Shown here: positions 30,653-38,716 of the stretch, one piece after another
How the letters are laid out: each line of letters starts with the position of its first letter
How positions within the stretch are numbered: position 1 is the stretch's first letter
DNA from: Microcaldota archaeon
Lineage (GTDB): Archaea; Micrarchaeota; Micrarchaeia; Micrarchaeales; CABMGC01
Reading direction: 5' to 3'
Assembly: GCA_028867115.1 (NCBI GenBank)
Contig: JAGWGY010000004.1
Span: 1-41,925, forward strand
DNA length: 41,925 nucleotides
Position numbers and translations under genes: made by a program
The notes under the pieces: generated by a model
Told to the model about the DNA's origin: nothing
Seen by the model: only the letters and a program-made list of their open reading frames with translations
The model's database searches: none

Positions 30653-31572
30653 TCCTGATCTCCGATTTCCTGACGGACGATCTCAGAGAGGGATCTGATT
30701 AAAAGCGGACTAGAGTTTAGCGAGCCTGTGCGCTTGAGCGCAACCCCTCTGCTTTGCGCAAGTTCGGTGCACTCTATGTCTATATCGTAGAGTATCTCTA
30801 GGTGGTCTGACACGAACCCGATAGGGCAGATGAGAATCTTTTTCCTTCCCGCATCGGATTCCTCGATTATCGCAGTCCTCACATCCGGCCCCAGCCAGTC
30901 GCTTGCCCCATGCGGTATGCTCTGGTATGCAAGCCTCCACTCGCCTATCTTCGCTAGGTTCGCGACTGCGGCGCAACTCTCTAGTAGCTGCTTCTCATAG
31001 GGATCCCCTTCGCGCTTTAGCCTTGCGGGCAGGCTGTGCGCAGTGAAGATGACAAACCCCTTCCCTTCCCCAAATTCCGCCATCTTGCTTCTCACGTTCT
31101 GGGCAACAGCATCTACGAAAGTTTTCTGTAGGTGCCACTCGTCTACAAAAACGAAACTTATTTTTGAACCTCCTGCCTTATCTGCCTCATCGACCCTTCT
31201 GAAATATTCCCCGATGCTCATCTTCGAGTAGTGCGGCGCGAGCACTATCGCAACAGCTCTTGATATCCCGTCCTTATTCATCATCGCAACTGTGTCCTCT
31301 ATGAATGGCTCAGCGTGCTTCATTCCCACATATACCCTAAATCTATTTTCCGGGCTTTCATTGAGCTTTGACTCAAGCCCCTTCGCTTCCTCCATTGTTA
31401 TCCTAAGAAGGGGGGAGCTTCCACCAATCCTCTCGTACCTCTCCGCCAGCCTCGAAATCTCCTTCTCCGAAGGGACCCTGCCCCCGCGTATGTGCGTGTA
31501 GTAGGCAGGTATCTTGTCGGCGGACCCTGGGCTGCCATACGCGAGCAAAAGTACCCCCACAACGCCATCCAT
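30649..31572 (-). CDS. cpfC: Ferrochelatase, coproporphyrin-type (HemH/CpfC)
   Basis: A 307-residue ferrochelatase, inserting Fe2+ into a porphyrin. It is close in pattern to B. subtilis CpfC: LLAYGSP (Tyr12, the axial Tyr region), YYTHIRGGRVPS, RYERIGGSSPL, IVLAPHYSKMS, catalytic His179 in FTAHSLP, and GFVSDHLEILYDID with the metal-site Glu. It is soluble and lacks a C-terminal [2Fe-2S] cluster motif. Coproporphyrin rather than protoporphyrin is the likely substrate, given HemQ upstream. It lies 8 nt downstream of hemE and is the last gene of the heme operon. Confidence 0.92.
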   Translation of the reverse strand: MDGVVGVLLLAYGSPGSADKIPAYYTHIRGGRVPSEKEISRLAERYERIGGSSPLLRITMEEAKGLESKLNESPENRFRVYVGMKHAEPFIEDTVAMMNKDGISRAVAIVLAPHYSKMSIGEYFRRVDEADKAGGSKISFVFVDEWHLQKTFVDAVAQNVRSKMAEFGEGKGFVIFTAHSLPARLKREGDPYEKQLLESCAAVANLAKIGEWRLAYQSIPHGASDWLGPDVRTAIIEESDAGRKKILICPIGFVSDHLEILYDIDIECTELAQSRGVALKRTGSLNSSPLLIRSLSEIVRQEIGDQD

Positions 31573-31580
31573 CCTATCGC

Positions 31581-32600
31581 CTACTTGCTTTCGAATTCAT
31601 GCACCGTCTTGACAAGCTCTGAAACATTTTCTAGCGGGGTGCCCGGCAGTATCCCGTGCCCTAGATTGAAAATGTGCCCTGCTCTTCCTCCCGCATCCCT
31701 CATTATTCTCTCCGCTTCCTTCCTTACATCCTCCTTTGTGAGCAGCATTGTGCTAGGGTCAAGGTTCCCCTGTATGCCAACGTCATATCCTACCTGTGTC
31801 CATGCGCTGCTCAGGCTGATGCGCCAATCTATTCCTATAACATCTGCGCCAGCGTCGCGCATCTGCTCTAGGAGGTGTCCTGTCCCCACCCCGAAATGTA
31901 TCCTTGGCACCTTCTTTGCGATGCCTCCTAGTATGGTCTTTGAATAGGGCTGGACGAACTCCCGATATTCCTCGCTGCTAAGGCAGCCAACCCATGTGTC
32001 AAATAGCTGTATTGCCCCAACACCTGCAGATATCTGCATATTGAGGTAGTCAAGGCTCATCGAAGTTAGCGTCCCCATCAGGTTGCGCCATGCGCTGGGG
32101 TTCGCGTGCATGAAATTCTTCGTCAGCTTGAAATCGCGGCTCGGACTTCCCTCTATGAGATAGCTTGCGAGCGTGAACGGGGCCCCGCAGAAACCGATTA
32201 TGGGGACATCCAGCATCTCCTTTGTCATCTTTATCGTATCGTATACGAACGGCACCGCATCCATGATGTCCGAATTCTTAAGTCTCCCAGCATCCTCCCT
32301 GCTCCTAATTGGGCTCCTTATCACAGGTCCCACATTGTCTTGGAGTTCAAACTCAACTCCTACCGACTTCAAAGGCAGCATTATGTCTGCAAAGAGCACC
32401 GCAGCGTCAAGGCCGAACAGCTCTACCGGCATGCGCATAACATCGCTGCATATCTCCGGAGTCTCGAAAATCTGCATAAGGCTCCTTCGCTTCCGCAGTT
32501 CTCTGTATTCCGGGAGGTACCTGCCAGCCTGACGCATTATCCATATCGGCGTGTGCTTTGCCCTCTTAAGCCTGCACGCTTTGATGAGCGAGTCATTCAT
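31581..32600 (-). CDS. hemE: Uroporphyrinogen decarboxylase
   Basis: A 339-residue TIM-barrel enzyme converting uroporphyrinogen III to coproporphyrinogen III. The signature PIWIMRQAGRYLPEYRELR is near the N-terminus (about 18-36), VLFADIMLPL has the catalytic Asp (about 70), and GFCGAPFTLASYLIEG and FNLGHGILPGTP complete the pattern. It begins 4 nt after chdC and is part of the same transcript. The product feeds the coproporphyrin branch. Confidence 0.96.
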   Translation of the reverse strand: MNDSLIKACRLKRAKHTPIWIMRQAGRYLPEYRELRKRRSLMQIFETPEICSDVMRMPVELFGLDAAVLFADIMLPLKSVGVEFELQDNVGPVIRSPIRSREDAGRLKNSDIMDAVPFVYDTIKMTKEMLDVPIIGFCGAPFTLASYLIEGSPSRDFKLTKNFMHANPSAWRNLMGTLTSMSLDYLNMQISAGVGAIQLFDTWVGCLSSEEYREFVQPYSKTILGGIAKKVPRIHFGVGTGHLLEQMRDAGADVIGIDWRISLSSAWTQVGYDVGIQGNLDPSTMLLTKEDVRKEAERIMRDAGGRAGHIFNLGHGILPGTPLENVSELVKTVHEFESK

Positions 32601-32604
32601 CTAA

Positions 32605-33285
32605 TCATCCAAGCATTTCCATTATCTGTGGCATCGCCCTGTAAACCCCTAAAAAGACAGGGGTTTCCCTGAGCGTGTACTTCCTGACCCTGATGCCTCT
32701 CAGGGATCTCACCAGTTCCTTGTACTCCCTGATGCTGTCGGCCTCATAGGCGACCACGAACTCCTGGTCATCAAAGCCAAACGAGTATCCAAGTATCTGG
32801 CGCACAGAGCCAAATCCGCGTCCAATCTGCGCATGCTCCTTCATCATCTCCCCGCGCTCCTCATGGCCGAGGAGGTACCATTCAGGGGTCTTTGTGAAGG
32901 GATACACTATAAGGTATTTGCTTCGCTGCTCGGAATTGAGTGACTGCGACTGGGCATCGTGCGACCTGACATACTCAGATGAGTCGGTGACACTTATCAG
33001 CGACGCAACAACCTCAAGGTAGGCCCCCAGCCGTGTGCGCAGCAATCTTGTGACGAATTCCTGAGATTCGTCAGCATCATTGCAGCTCAACCAGAGCATC
33101 ATGTCTGCCTTTGGCTCCAGCCCCCTTACAAGGTAGCTGTACGCTCTCACTGACCCGCTCCCTGAGAACTCTTTTATGAATCCCTCCTTCTGGTTCTTCC
33201 TAGTCGATTCGTCTAGAAGAAACCAGGCCCTGTCCAGTCTAAATACAACGAACTGTACGAACCTGCTCTCAGTATTTTGCATCAA
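32605..33285 (-). CDS. chdC: Coproheme decarboxylase (HemQ/ChdC, chlorite dismutase family)
   Basis: A 226-residue heme-binding protein converting coproheme to heme b by oxidative decarboxylation. KYLIVYPFTKTPEWYLL contains the catalytic Tyr (about 128) and MMKEHAQIGRGF the proximal His (about 151). SFGFDDQEFVVAYE and TPVFLG follow, matching the ChdC C-terminal barrel. The chlorite-dismutase distal Arg is not seen. The start overlaps the hemCD stop by 4 nt (ATGA). Its presence with the CpfC-type ferrochelatase defines the coproporphyrin route. Confidence 0.92.
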   Translation of the reverse strand: MMQNTESRFVQFVVFRLDRAWFLLDESTRKNQKEGFIKEFSGSGSVRAYSYLVRGLEPKADMMLWLSCNDADESQEFVTRLLRTRLGAYLEVVASLISVTDSSEYVRSHDAQSQSLNSEQRSKYLIVYPFTKTPEWYLLGHEERGEMMKEHAQIGRGFGSVRQILGYSFGFDDQEFVVAYEADSIREYKELVRSLRGIRVRKYTLRETPVFLGVYRAMPQIMEMLG

Positions 33286-34973
33286 AAGCCCCCAATATCA
33301 TCTATCAATATTGCCTTAATAATCCCTTCTGCAGTGTGCTCCTCCGCCACAATGTCCACATGGACTCCATTATCCTCTGCTGCTTTTGCGGTTTTCGGGC
33401 CTATGCACACTACCTTTGCCCCTCCTAGCGCCCCCTTATCTCCTTTCATGATGTTCATCGTCCCAAGGACACTGGAAGCGCTGGTGAATACGACATAAGA
33501 GAGCGTTCTAGATCTGAGTGCCTCTGCTGCATGGTTGGTGCCCAAATCAGATGGCAGTGTCATGTATGCATCAACCTGTGTAACCTTTGCCCCCTTTTCC
33601 TCAAGTGCCCGCGGCAACTCGCTGTCTGAAATATTCGACCGAAGCAGAATCATCTTCTTGCCCTCCACATCCCCTATCCCTTTTGCGATTTCTGCAGTGA
33701 GGTAGTTCCTCGGAACGTAAGAAACCGTTATGCCGTACTCCGAAAGCGATTTTGCAGTGGCGGGGCCCACGGCTGCAACCTTCAGCCTCTTGAGCGCAGA
33801 AAGCCCTGTTCCCCTCCCTATCATCCTATCGAGCACAAAACGTACCCCGTTCGCGCTTGTAAACACTGCCCAATCGTACTGTCCAATAAGGCTGATTGCC
33901 TGATCAAGACCAGAGAAGTCTGAGACCGGCGTTACCTTAAGCGAGGGCATCATTATTGGCTCTGCACCAAGCTCCCTAAACTCGTGCGAGAGCTTTTCCG
34001 CAAGATTCTCCTGCGAGGTTAAGAGAACTTTCCTCTTCAAGAGAGGGGTGTACAGCATCTCCCCCTCAAGGATTTTGTATGCGCCGCAGACAAGCAGCCT
34101 GCCAGCCAGCCTCTTCCCCGAGCCTGAAAACTCATCTGTGCTTGTCGAGATTTCATCCCTTATGATCCTCCTGCCAAGCTCGTCGCCCACCATCCCAGAT
34201 ATATTGGCCGCATTGCGATTGCTGCTTGCGTATGCTGCTATGGGGACAACGCATCCCCCTCCAAGGCTGCTCAAAAATGACCTCTCCTCAGTGACCTCGA
34301 TCCTCGTCTTGTGGTGGTCCGCCTCGGATAGCATCAAATTCAACTCACTCTCGCCTGCCCTTGTCTCGATCGCAAGGGCTCCTTGCCCTGGGGCAGGGAT
34401 CAGCAGCTCAACCGGAAGATACTGCGTGATTCGCTCAGCAAGCCCAAGCCTTATCACACCAGCCGCAGCAATCACTATCGCGTCATACTCCCCATTGTCA
34501 AGCTTGCCTATGCGGGTATCAACATTCCCTCTCAAAGGTGCTATCCTGATGTCTTTCCTGTAGGCGAGCAGTTGGGCTATTCTCCTTGGGCTCTCTGTCC
34601 CGACTGTCGCGCCCTTCGGGAGCTCATCTAGCTTTAGGTTCCCGTGTGAGATGAGCACGTCACGCGCATCCTCCCTCTCCAATATGGCGCCAATTGTAAG
34701 TTTTGGATGTATTTTTGTGGGGAGGTCCTTGAGGCTATGGACTGCAATGTCGATTCGCTCAGAAAGGAGCGCCTTCTCAATTTCCTTTGTGAATATTCCG
34801 TCTCCTGCGAAATCCCCAAGCGGCGTATCAGGCTTCTTGTCCCCCTCAGTCTTTATCGTTTGTATCCTGAATTTGACCTCTGGAAAATGCCTGCGGATCT
34901 TTTCTACCGCCTGTTCAGTCTGTATCACGCTGAGTTTGCTTCCCCTTGTGCCTACTACAACCTCCCTTTCCAA
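33282..34973 (-). CDS. hemCD: Fused porphobilinogen deaminase-uroporphyrinogen III synthase (HemC-HemD)
   Basis: A 563-residue fusion. Residues about 1-305 are HemC: GTRGSKLSVIQTE, catalytic Asp in VHSLKDLPT (about 82) and the dipyrromethane-binding Cys241 in LGGGCVVPIAAY. Residues about 315-563 are HemD-like: VLLTSQENLAEKL, FTSANGVRFVLD, VAAVGPATAKSL and VFTSASSVLGT. The two catalyse consecutive steps from porphobilinogen to uroporphyrinogen III. The join is at about residues 305-317. It begins 15 nt after a small unknown gene and overlaps chdC. Upstream heme genes (hemA/gtrR, hemL, hemB) are not in the window. Confidence 0.93.
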   Translation of the reverse strand: MEREVVVGTRGSKLSVIQTEQAVEKIRRHFPEVKFRIQTIKTEGDKKPDTPLGDFAGDGIFTKEIEKALLSERIDIAVHSLKDLPTKIHPKLTIGAILEREDARDVLISHGNLKLDELPKGATVGTESPRRIAQLLAYRKDIRIAPLRGNVDTRIGKLDNGEYDAIVIAAAGVIRLGLAERITQYLPVELLIPAPGQGALAIETRAGESELNLMLSEADHHKTRIEVTEERSFLSSLGGGCVVPIAAYASSNRNAANISGMVGDELGRRIIRDEISTSTDEFSGSGKRLAGRLLVCGAYKILEGEMLYTPLLKRKVLLTSQENLAEKLSHEFRELGAEPIMMPSLKVTPVSDFSGLDQAISLIGQYDWAVFTSANGVRFVLDRMIGRGTGLSALKRLKVAAVGPATAKSLSEYGITVSYVPRNYLTAEIAKGIGDVEGKKMILLRSNISDSELPRALEEKGAKVTQVDAYMTLPSDLGTNHAAEALRSRTLSYVVFTSASSVLGTMNIMKGDKGALGGAKVVCIGPKTAKAAEDNGVHVDIVAEEHTAEGIIKAILIDDIGGF

Positions 34974-34988
34974 ACTCTCACTGCCGAA

Positions 34989-35225
34989 TTATACCGACTT
35001 AAGCTCCTTCATCGCCTTGTCCAGTTCCTGCTTTGCCCTGTTCATATGCAAAAGAGCAATGTCAAGGTTTTCTATTATGCCATATCCGACGTCGCTCCTC
35101 CTTTTCGCGACCTTCTTGCGTATCTGTTTTATCCCCTTCTGGTGCAGGACGATCTGGTTTGTCATCTTGCCTATTATGGTATACTCCCTGAGCAGCTTCT
35201 TTCCAGCGTTAGATCCCTTTGCCAT
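34989..35225 (-). CDS. Small basic helical protein heading the heme operon
   Basis: A 78-residue, Lys-rich, mostly helical protein with one histidine-containing helix (TNQIVLHQKGI) and no Cys or membrane segment. It is on the same strand as the heme genes and 15 nt upstream of hemCD, with a TATA-like TTATAAATTT about 35 nt before its ATG. The gene may be cotranscribed with them, but a heme link is not shown. Unknown family. Confidence 0.55.
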   Translation of the reverse strand: MAKGSNAGKKLLREYTIIGKMTNQIVLHQKGIKQIRKKVAKRRSDVGYGIIENLDIALLHMNRAKQELDKAMKELKSV

Positions 35226-35311
35226 GCAATCATCTGAAAATATTTCCGTGACAAAAATTTATAAGACGGGGAGTCGAAGTCTTAACTGGTTATTGATTGG
35301 CGCCGCGATGG

Positions 35312-36469
35312 ATGAGCAGGGACGTGCTCCTAATCTCATTCTCCGCATTCTTTGCGGACTTGGGGTACCAAGCGGTGCAGGCGATATTTCCAATCTATCT
35401 GGTCCTTACGCTTTCCGCAAACCCCTCATATCTTGGTTTTGCGAACGGGATAGCGTTCGGCGGAGGCGCGCTCTTTGCATACCTCGCAGGATTTTTGGGC
35501 GTTAGGCACAGTAGGAAATGGCTGGCGGTCTTTGGAAGCGCTTTCATATTGCTGATGCCGCTTGTGGGCGCAGCCGTAAACCCCCTGCTTGCAATTGCCC
35601 TTTTTGCCTCAGGATGGTGGGCAAGGAACTTCCGTGTTCCGCCGAGAAGGGCTATGCTCGCTGACGCGGTAAGAAAGGAAGACCTTGGCAAGACATTCGG
35701 ATTCCTCCACGCGCTTGACATTGGAGGTGGCGCGCTTGCAGTACTTGCGCTGCTCGCAATGGTCTACCTAAAGTTCAGCCAGAACAAGATGCTGCTGTTC
35801 GCTGCAGTGCCGCTCGCAGTATCTGTGGCGCTGCTCCTAGTAACAAGGGATATAAGAAGGAAGGAAAGAAGCAAGCCGGCAACAAGAATCGCTTCTGGCA
35901 AGATTGTAATAGAGAAGAGCGCATTCAAGGGGATCATGGCTGCAACTGCGCTGTACGGGTTCAGCTACTACAGCCTAGGCTTTCCCATACTAACAATCGC
36001 CGAAGGCTCAAAGAGCGTTGCGCTCGGGATACTCTCCTACGGCATCTATCTCGGGGTATCCGCTTTCACTGGATACTTCATCGGATCGCGCAAAGGGATC
36101 AACAAGATTAAGGCATTGGGCTATCTGGGTTACATCTTGTCAGGGGCAGGCACAGCGATGCTTGCAATCGGCTATCTGCTCGGCAACGTGCTATGGGCGT
36201 TCTATCTGGGGGTTTCGCTGATGGGTTTCGGGCTCGGCGTAATCGAGACTCTGGAGCCCTCGATAATATCGCTGCTAAGAGGCGCAGCTAAGTTGGACAT
36301 CGGGATGGGTACGCTGCAGGGGGCAAGAAGCATAGGGCTGTTCTCTGCGAATGTGATAATGGGCATACTCTACGTCCTAAGCCCCTCGGACTCCTATTTC
36401 TATGCAGCTGCAGTTTCAATGCTTGCAGGAATAATCGTGCTCTCCTACGGCCGCGATTTCAGGGAGTGA
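35312..36469 (+). CDS. Major facilitator superfamily transporter
   Basis: About 385 residues with 11-12 membrane helices and the MFS pattern. The first helix pair ends with GFLGVRHSRKWLAVFGSA, and GGALAVLALLAMV and SYGIYLGVSAFTGYFIG lie in the later half. A charged central loop (about residues 183-207) divides two six-helix halves. A TATA box (about 35255-35265) precedes it. ATG 35312 gives MSRDVLLISFSAF; TTG 35297 is an alternative. The substrate is unknown. It is divergent from the heme operon and shares its upstream region, so a heme or precursor role is possible. Confidence 0.85.
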   Translation: MSRDVLLISFSAFFADLGYQAVQAIFPIYLVLTLSANPSYLGFANGIAFGGGALFAYLAGFLGVRHSRKWLAVFGSAFILLMPLVGAAVNPLLAIALFASGWWARNFRVPPRRAMLADAVRKEDLGKTFGFLHALDIGGGALAVLALLAMVYLKFSQNKMLLFAAVPLAVSVALLLVTRDIRRKERSKPATRIASGKIVIEKSAFKGIMAATALYGFSYYSLGFPILTIAEGSKSVALGILSYGIYLGVSAFTGYFIGSRKGINKIKALGYLGYILSGAGTAMLAIGYLLGNVLWAFYLGVSLMGFGLGVIETLEPSIISLLRGAAKLDIGMGTLQGARSIGLFSANVIMGILYVLSPSDSYFYAAAVSMLAGIIVLSYGRDFRE

Positions 36470-36477
36470 GCGCGCAT

Positions 36478-37335
36478 TTATGCAAATTTCCTACACCAGC
36501 CTATAATTGCTCTGCCCAGCTCCTTCTCCCTTCCCCTGAAGCCGTGGTTTGCACCATTTATTACAACTGATGTGAACTTACCGTTTGCAGCGCTCTGCAG
36601 GATCCTGATATGCGTGCGCACTGGCTTGGTGAGGTGCTCCTCCCTGCTACCTATTATAGTCAGCGTCGGGCACCTTAACGACCCGAATTCCTTTAGATCA
36701 GAGTCGTAGTTGAAGAGCCGTGCTTCAGGTTTCTTTTCGTCTGCGTAGGAAAGGAACCGCTTCGCTGAATAGTGGGATATCCAAGTTGGTGTAATCATAT
36801 CTCCTTTTCCCTGATTTACCATCTTCCTTGCAAAAGCAACCGCCTTTGCGAATTTCTGTCCTATGTCCTTCTGTTTTGCGATATTATGGTCGTCCATTGG
36901 GGCAATGAAAACAATACCCTTTATCTTGAGGTCTTTTCTTTTGTACTGATAATAGAGCGCCTTTTGGCACCCTGTACTGTGCCCCACCAGGAAAAATTTA
37001 GTGTAACCAAGCCCCCTCAGCAGCCTTAATGCCCCACCTATGTCAAAGAGGCATTCCTCAAATTTTTCCATCACTGTGCCAATGTAGAATTTCCTCCCCT
37101 TCTTGTCCTTGAACGGGGTTATCGCCCCCATCCCCCTGTTACCTGCGAGGAACACATCGATCCCGTTTCTGTTCGCTGCATTACAGAGCTCCTCATTCCT
37201 TGCTGATGAAAAGAAATCGCCGGTCATCCCGAATATGCTTACTATTGCTGTCTTGTTGGCCCGCCCAGATCTGTATAGGAGGCCGCTCATGATAAGGCCG
37301 TCTTCGGCCGGGAACTTTAGTAACTCCACTTGCAT
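36478..37335 (-). CDS. Alpha/beta hydrolase
   Basis: A 285-residue alpha/beta hydrolase fold. The nucleophile elbow is LVGHSTGCQK (Ser, about 118), TLTIIGSREEH holds a candidate acid near residue 230, and the catalytic His is in NGANHGFRG (about 264). ATG 37335 is used because the longer frame upstream runs into tRNA-Trp. It starts 15 nt after the tRNA's 3' end on the same strand and may share its transcript. Esterase, lipase or peptidase activity cannot be distinguished. Confidence 0.8.
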   Translation of the reverse strand: MQVELLKFPAEDGLIMSGLLYRSGRANKTAIVSIFGMTGDFFSSARNEELCNAANRNGIDVFLAGNRGMGAITPFKDKKGRKFYIGTVMEKFEECLFDIGGALRLLRGLGYTKFFLVGHSTGCQKALYYQYKRKDLKIKGIVFIAPMDDHNIAKQKDIGQKFAKAVAFARKMVNQGKGDMITPTWISHYSAKRFLSYADEKKPEARLFNYDSDLKEFGSLRCPTLTIIGSREEHLTKPVRTHIRILQSAANGKFTSVVINGANHGFRGREKELGRAIIGWCRKFA

Positions 37336-37350
37336 TAGATCATTATCATT

Positions 37351-37502
37351 TGGGGTTGCCGGGATTTGAACCCGGACTTGCAGGTGGCACCTATTCACAT
37401 ATCATAGCTCCAAATTCAAATCATCGCAAACCGAAGTTTGCTCATATATCCTAATATCGAATATCTGGAGCCCGCCGCGCTGCCAGGTTACGCAACAACC
37501 CC
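37351..37502 (-). tRNA. tRNA-Trp (CCA) with a 79-nt intron
   Basis: The acceptor pairs GGGGTTG with CAACCCC over 7 bp, and the discriminator is A. The D-arm is GCG..CGC with an 11-nt loop containing GG. The anticodon stem GCGGG/CCTGC (one G-U) encloses loop CTCCAG|A with anticodon CCA. A 4-nt variable loop and a perfect CCGGG-TTCAAAT-CCCGG T-arm complete it. The intron splits the loop after G37, the classical archaeal position. The mature tRNA is 73 nt before CCA, and no CCA is encoded. Confidence 0.95.
37386..37464 (-). other. tRNA-Trp intron with UUCG hairpin
   Basis: The 79-nt intron contains a perfect 6-bp hairpin, GCAAAC-TTCG-GTTTGC. A downstream ATTTGGAGC can pair over nine positions with the exon/intron sequence GCTCCAGAT around the anticodon (one G-U). 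In haloarchaea the tRNA-Trp intron acts as a box C/D guide for methylating C34 and U39. Here GCGATGA is a one-mismatch box C and ATGA a one-mismatch box D', with C34's partner five nucleotides upstream of it. The same pairing could simply be the splicing bulge-helix-bulge stem. Confidence 0.6.
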
Positions 37503-37526
37503 TCAAGATAGAGTTTGAAGGATAAG

Positions 37527-37536
37527 ATATTTAATT
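37527..37536 (-). promoter_or_regulatory. TATA box of tRNA-Trp
   Basis: On the minus strand AATTAAATAT lies 25 nt upstream of the first tRNA nucleotide, the expected distance for transcription to begin at or near the mature 5' end. Confidence 0.6.
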
Positions 37537-37611
37537 GGCATATTTGCAGAGATATTACGTATATCCAGATGGCTTAATAAGGCGCGGAGGGATTAGGATA
37601 CGGGTGCTTGC

Positions 37612-38115
37612 ATGGGAAGGACGGTCTACAAGGACAACTGGCTCACTGTAGAGAAGGTGGGCTTTAAAATAAATGGCAAGAAGGTGGAATACACCAAGAC
37701 CACTGAAGCCGACGTGGCGGTAGTGGTCCCGATCCTTTGGGACGGGAAGCTGCTCTTGGAAAAGCAGTTCAGGCACATAATTAACAAAGACCTAATCGAG
37801 TTTCCCGCAGGCCATGTGGAGAAAGGCGAGAATCCGCTTAAAGCCGCAAGGCGGGAGCTCGAGGAGGAGACCGGAATGAAGGCGGGCAAAATGAAGCTCA
37901 TGTTCGAAGAGTACAGCAACCCGGGGATGGCGAAGAGAAGGTTCTACTATTTCCTTGCAACCGGCTTAAAGGACGGGAATATGCAATGGGACGAGACCGA
38001 GAAGATCGGGTTCCTTAAGCTTGCGCCCCAAACTGTAGAGAAGATGATCAAAAGCGGAGAGATAGAGGACCATAAAACAATCTCCGCGTACCTGTATTAC
38101 AAGCTTCTGAAGTGA
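37612..38115 (+). CDS. Nudix hydrolase, ADP-ribose pyrophosphatase-like
   Basis: A 167-residue protein with a full Nudix box, GHVEKGENP then REL and EEETGM (about residues 66-88), and the N-terminal pattern of ADP-ribose pyrophosphatases (KNWLTVEKV-like and VVVPILWDGKLLLEKQFRH). It likely cleaves ADP-ribose or a related nucleotide sugar. A TATA-like TTAATAAGG at about 37573-37581 precedes it. It starts a three-gene plus-strand group with a HAD phosphatase (4 nt later) and proline dehydrogenase. Confidence 0.88.
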   Translation: MGRTVYKDNWLTVEKVGFKINGKKVEYTKTTEADVAVVVPILWDGKLLLEKQFRHIINKDLIEFPAGHVEKGENPLKAARRELEEETGMKAGKMKLMFEEYSNPGMAKRRFYYFLATGLKDGNMQWDETEKIGFLKLAPQTVEKMIKSGEIEDHKTISAYLYYKLLK

Positions 38116-38119
38116 CAAA

Positions 38120-38710
38120 ATGATAAAATGCATAATCTTCGATCTAGGCGGCGTTCTAGTAGACTTCAGCGACGAGAAGTATTATCGGTACATCTCAAAG
38201 ATAAGCAAGAAGAGCCCAGAGGCCATAAAAAAGAAAGTCGAGCCCTGGCTCTGGAGGCTGTACATCGGAGCAACAAAGGTGCAGCTCTTCGAGAAGGACA
38301 TCGCGCGATCATTCAGCATCCCTCTCTCAAAGGTCAGGTGGGTGCAGTTCTATGAGGAGAAGGTAAGGCCGAAGAAGGACGTTATCGCAATACTGCGAAA
38401 GCTGCGCAGGAGATATGTAATAGCGTTCATATCCAACATCGATTCGAGCAGGTACGATGTCAGGAAGGCAGAGATAGAACACAGCATGTTCGACTACAAG
38501 TTTGCATCGAGCTTCGTGAAGCTGAGCAAGCCTGATCCCGAGATATTCAAATACGCGCTCAAGAGGATGAGGATTCAGCCTGGCGAGGCGGTGTTCATAG
38601 ACGACCGTAGGATAAACGTGATAAGCGCAAGGAGTGTCGGGATACCTTCAATACTGTTCAGGGGGAGCAAGGACCTTGAGAAAAAGTTAAAGAGGATGAA
38701 GGTCCTTTGA
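38120..38710 (+). CDS. HAD-superfamily hydrolase (subfamily IA)
   Basis: A 196-residue haloacid-dehalogenase-like phosphatase. Motif I is IIFDLGGVLVD (Asp nucleophile, with Gly in place of the second Asp as in many IA members), motif II is FISNID, motif III is the Lys in KLSKPDPEIFKYA, and motif IV is FIDDRRINV. A helical cap lies at about residues 18-80. The second catalytic Asp being Gly may lower phosphatase activity, but FDLGGVL is common in active HAD-IA enzymes. It starts 4 nt after the Nudix gene. Confidence 0.88.
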   Translation: MIKCIIFDLGGVLVDFSDEKYYRYISKISKKSPEAIKKKVEPWLWRLYIGATKVQLFEKDIARSFSIPLSKVRWVQFYEEKVRPKKDVIAILRKLRRRYVIAFISNIDSSRYDVRKAEIEHSMFDYKFASSFVKLSKPDPEIFKYALKRMRIQPGEAVFIDDRRINVISARSVGIPSILFRGSKDLEKKLKRMKVL

Positions 38711-38716
38711 ATTATC

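Noticed and set aside
37336-37398. A 21-residue N-terminal extension of the alpha/beta hydrolase.
   Set aside because: It is translated from tRNA-Trp exon 2 and intron sequence, so ATG 37335 is the real start.
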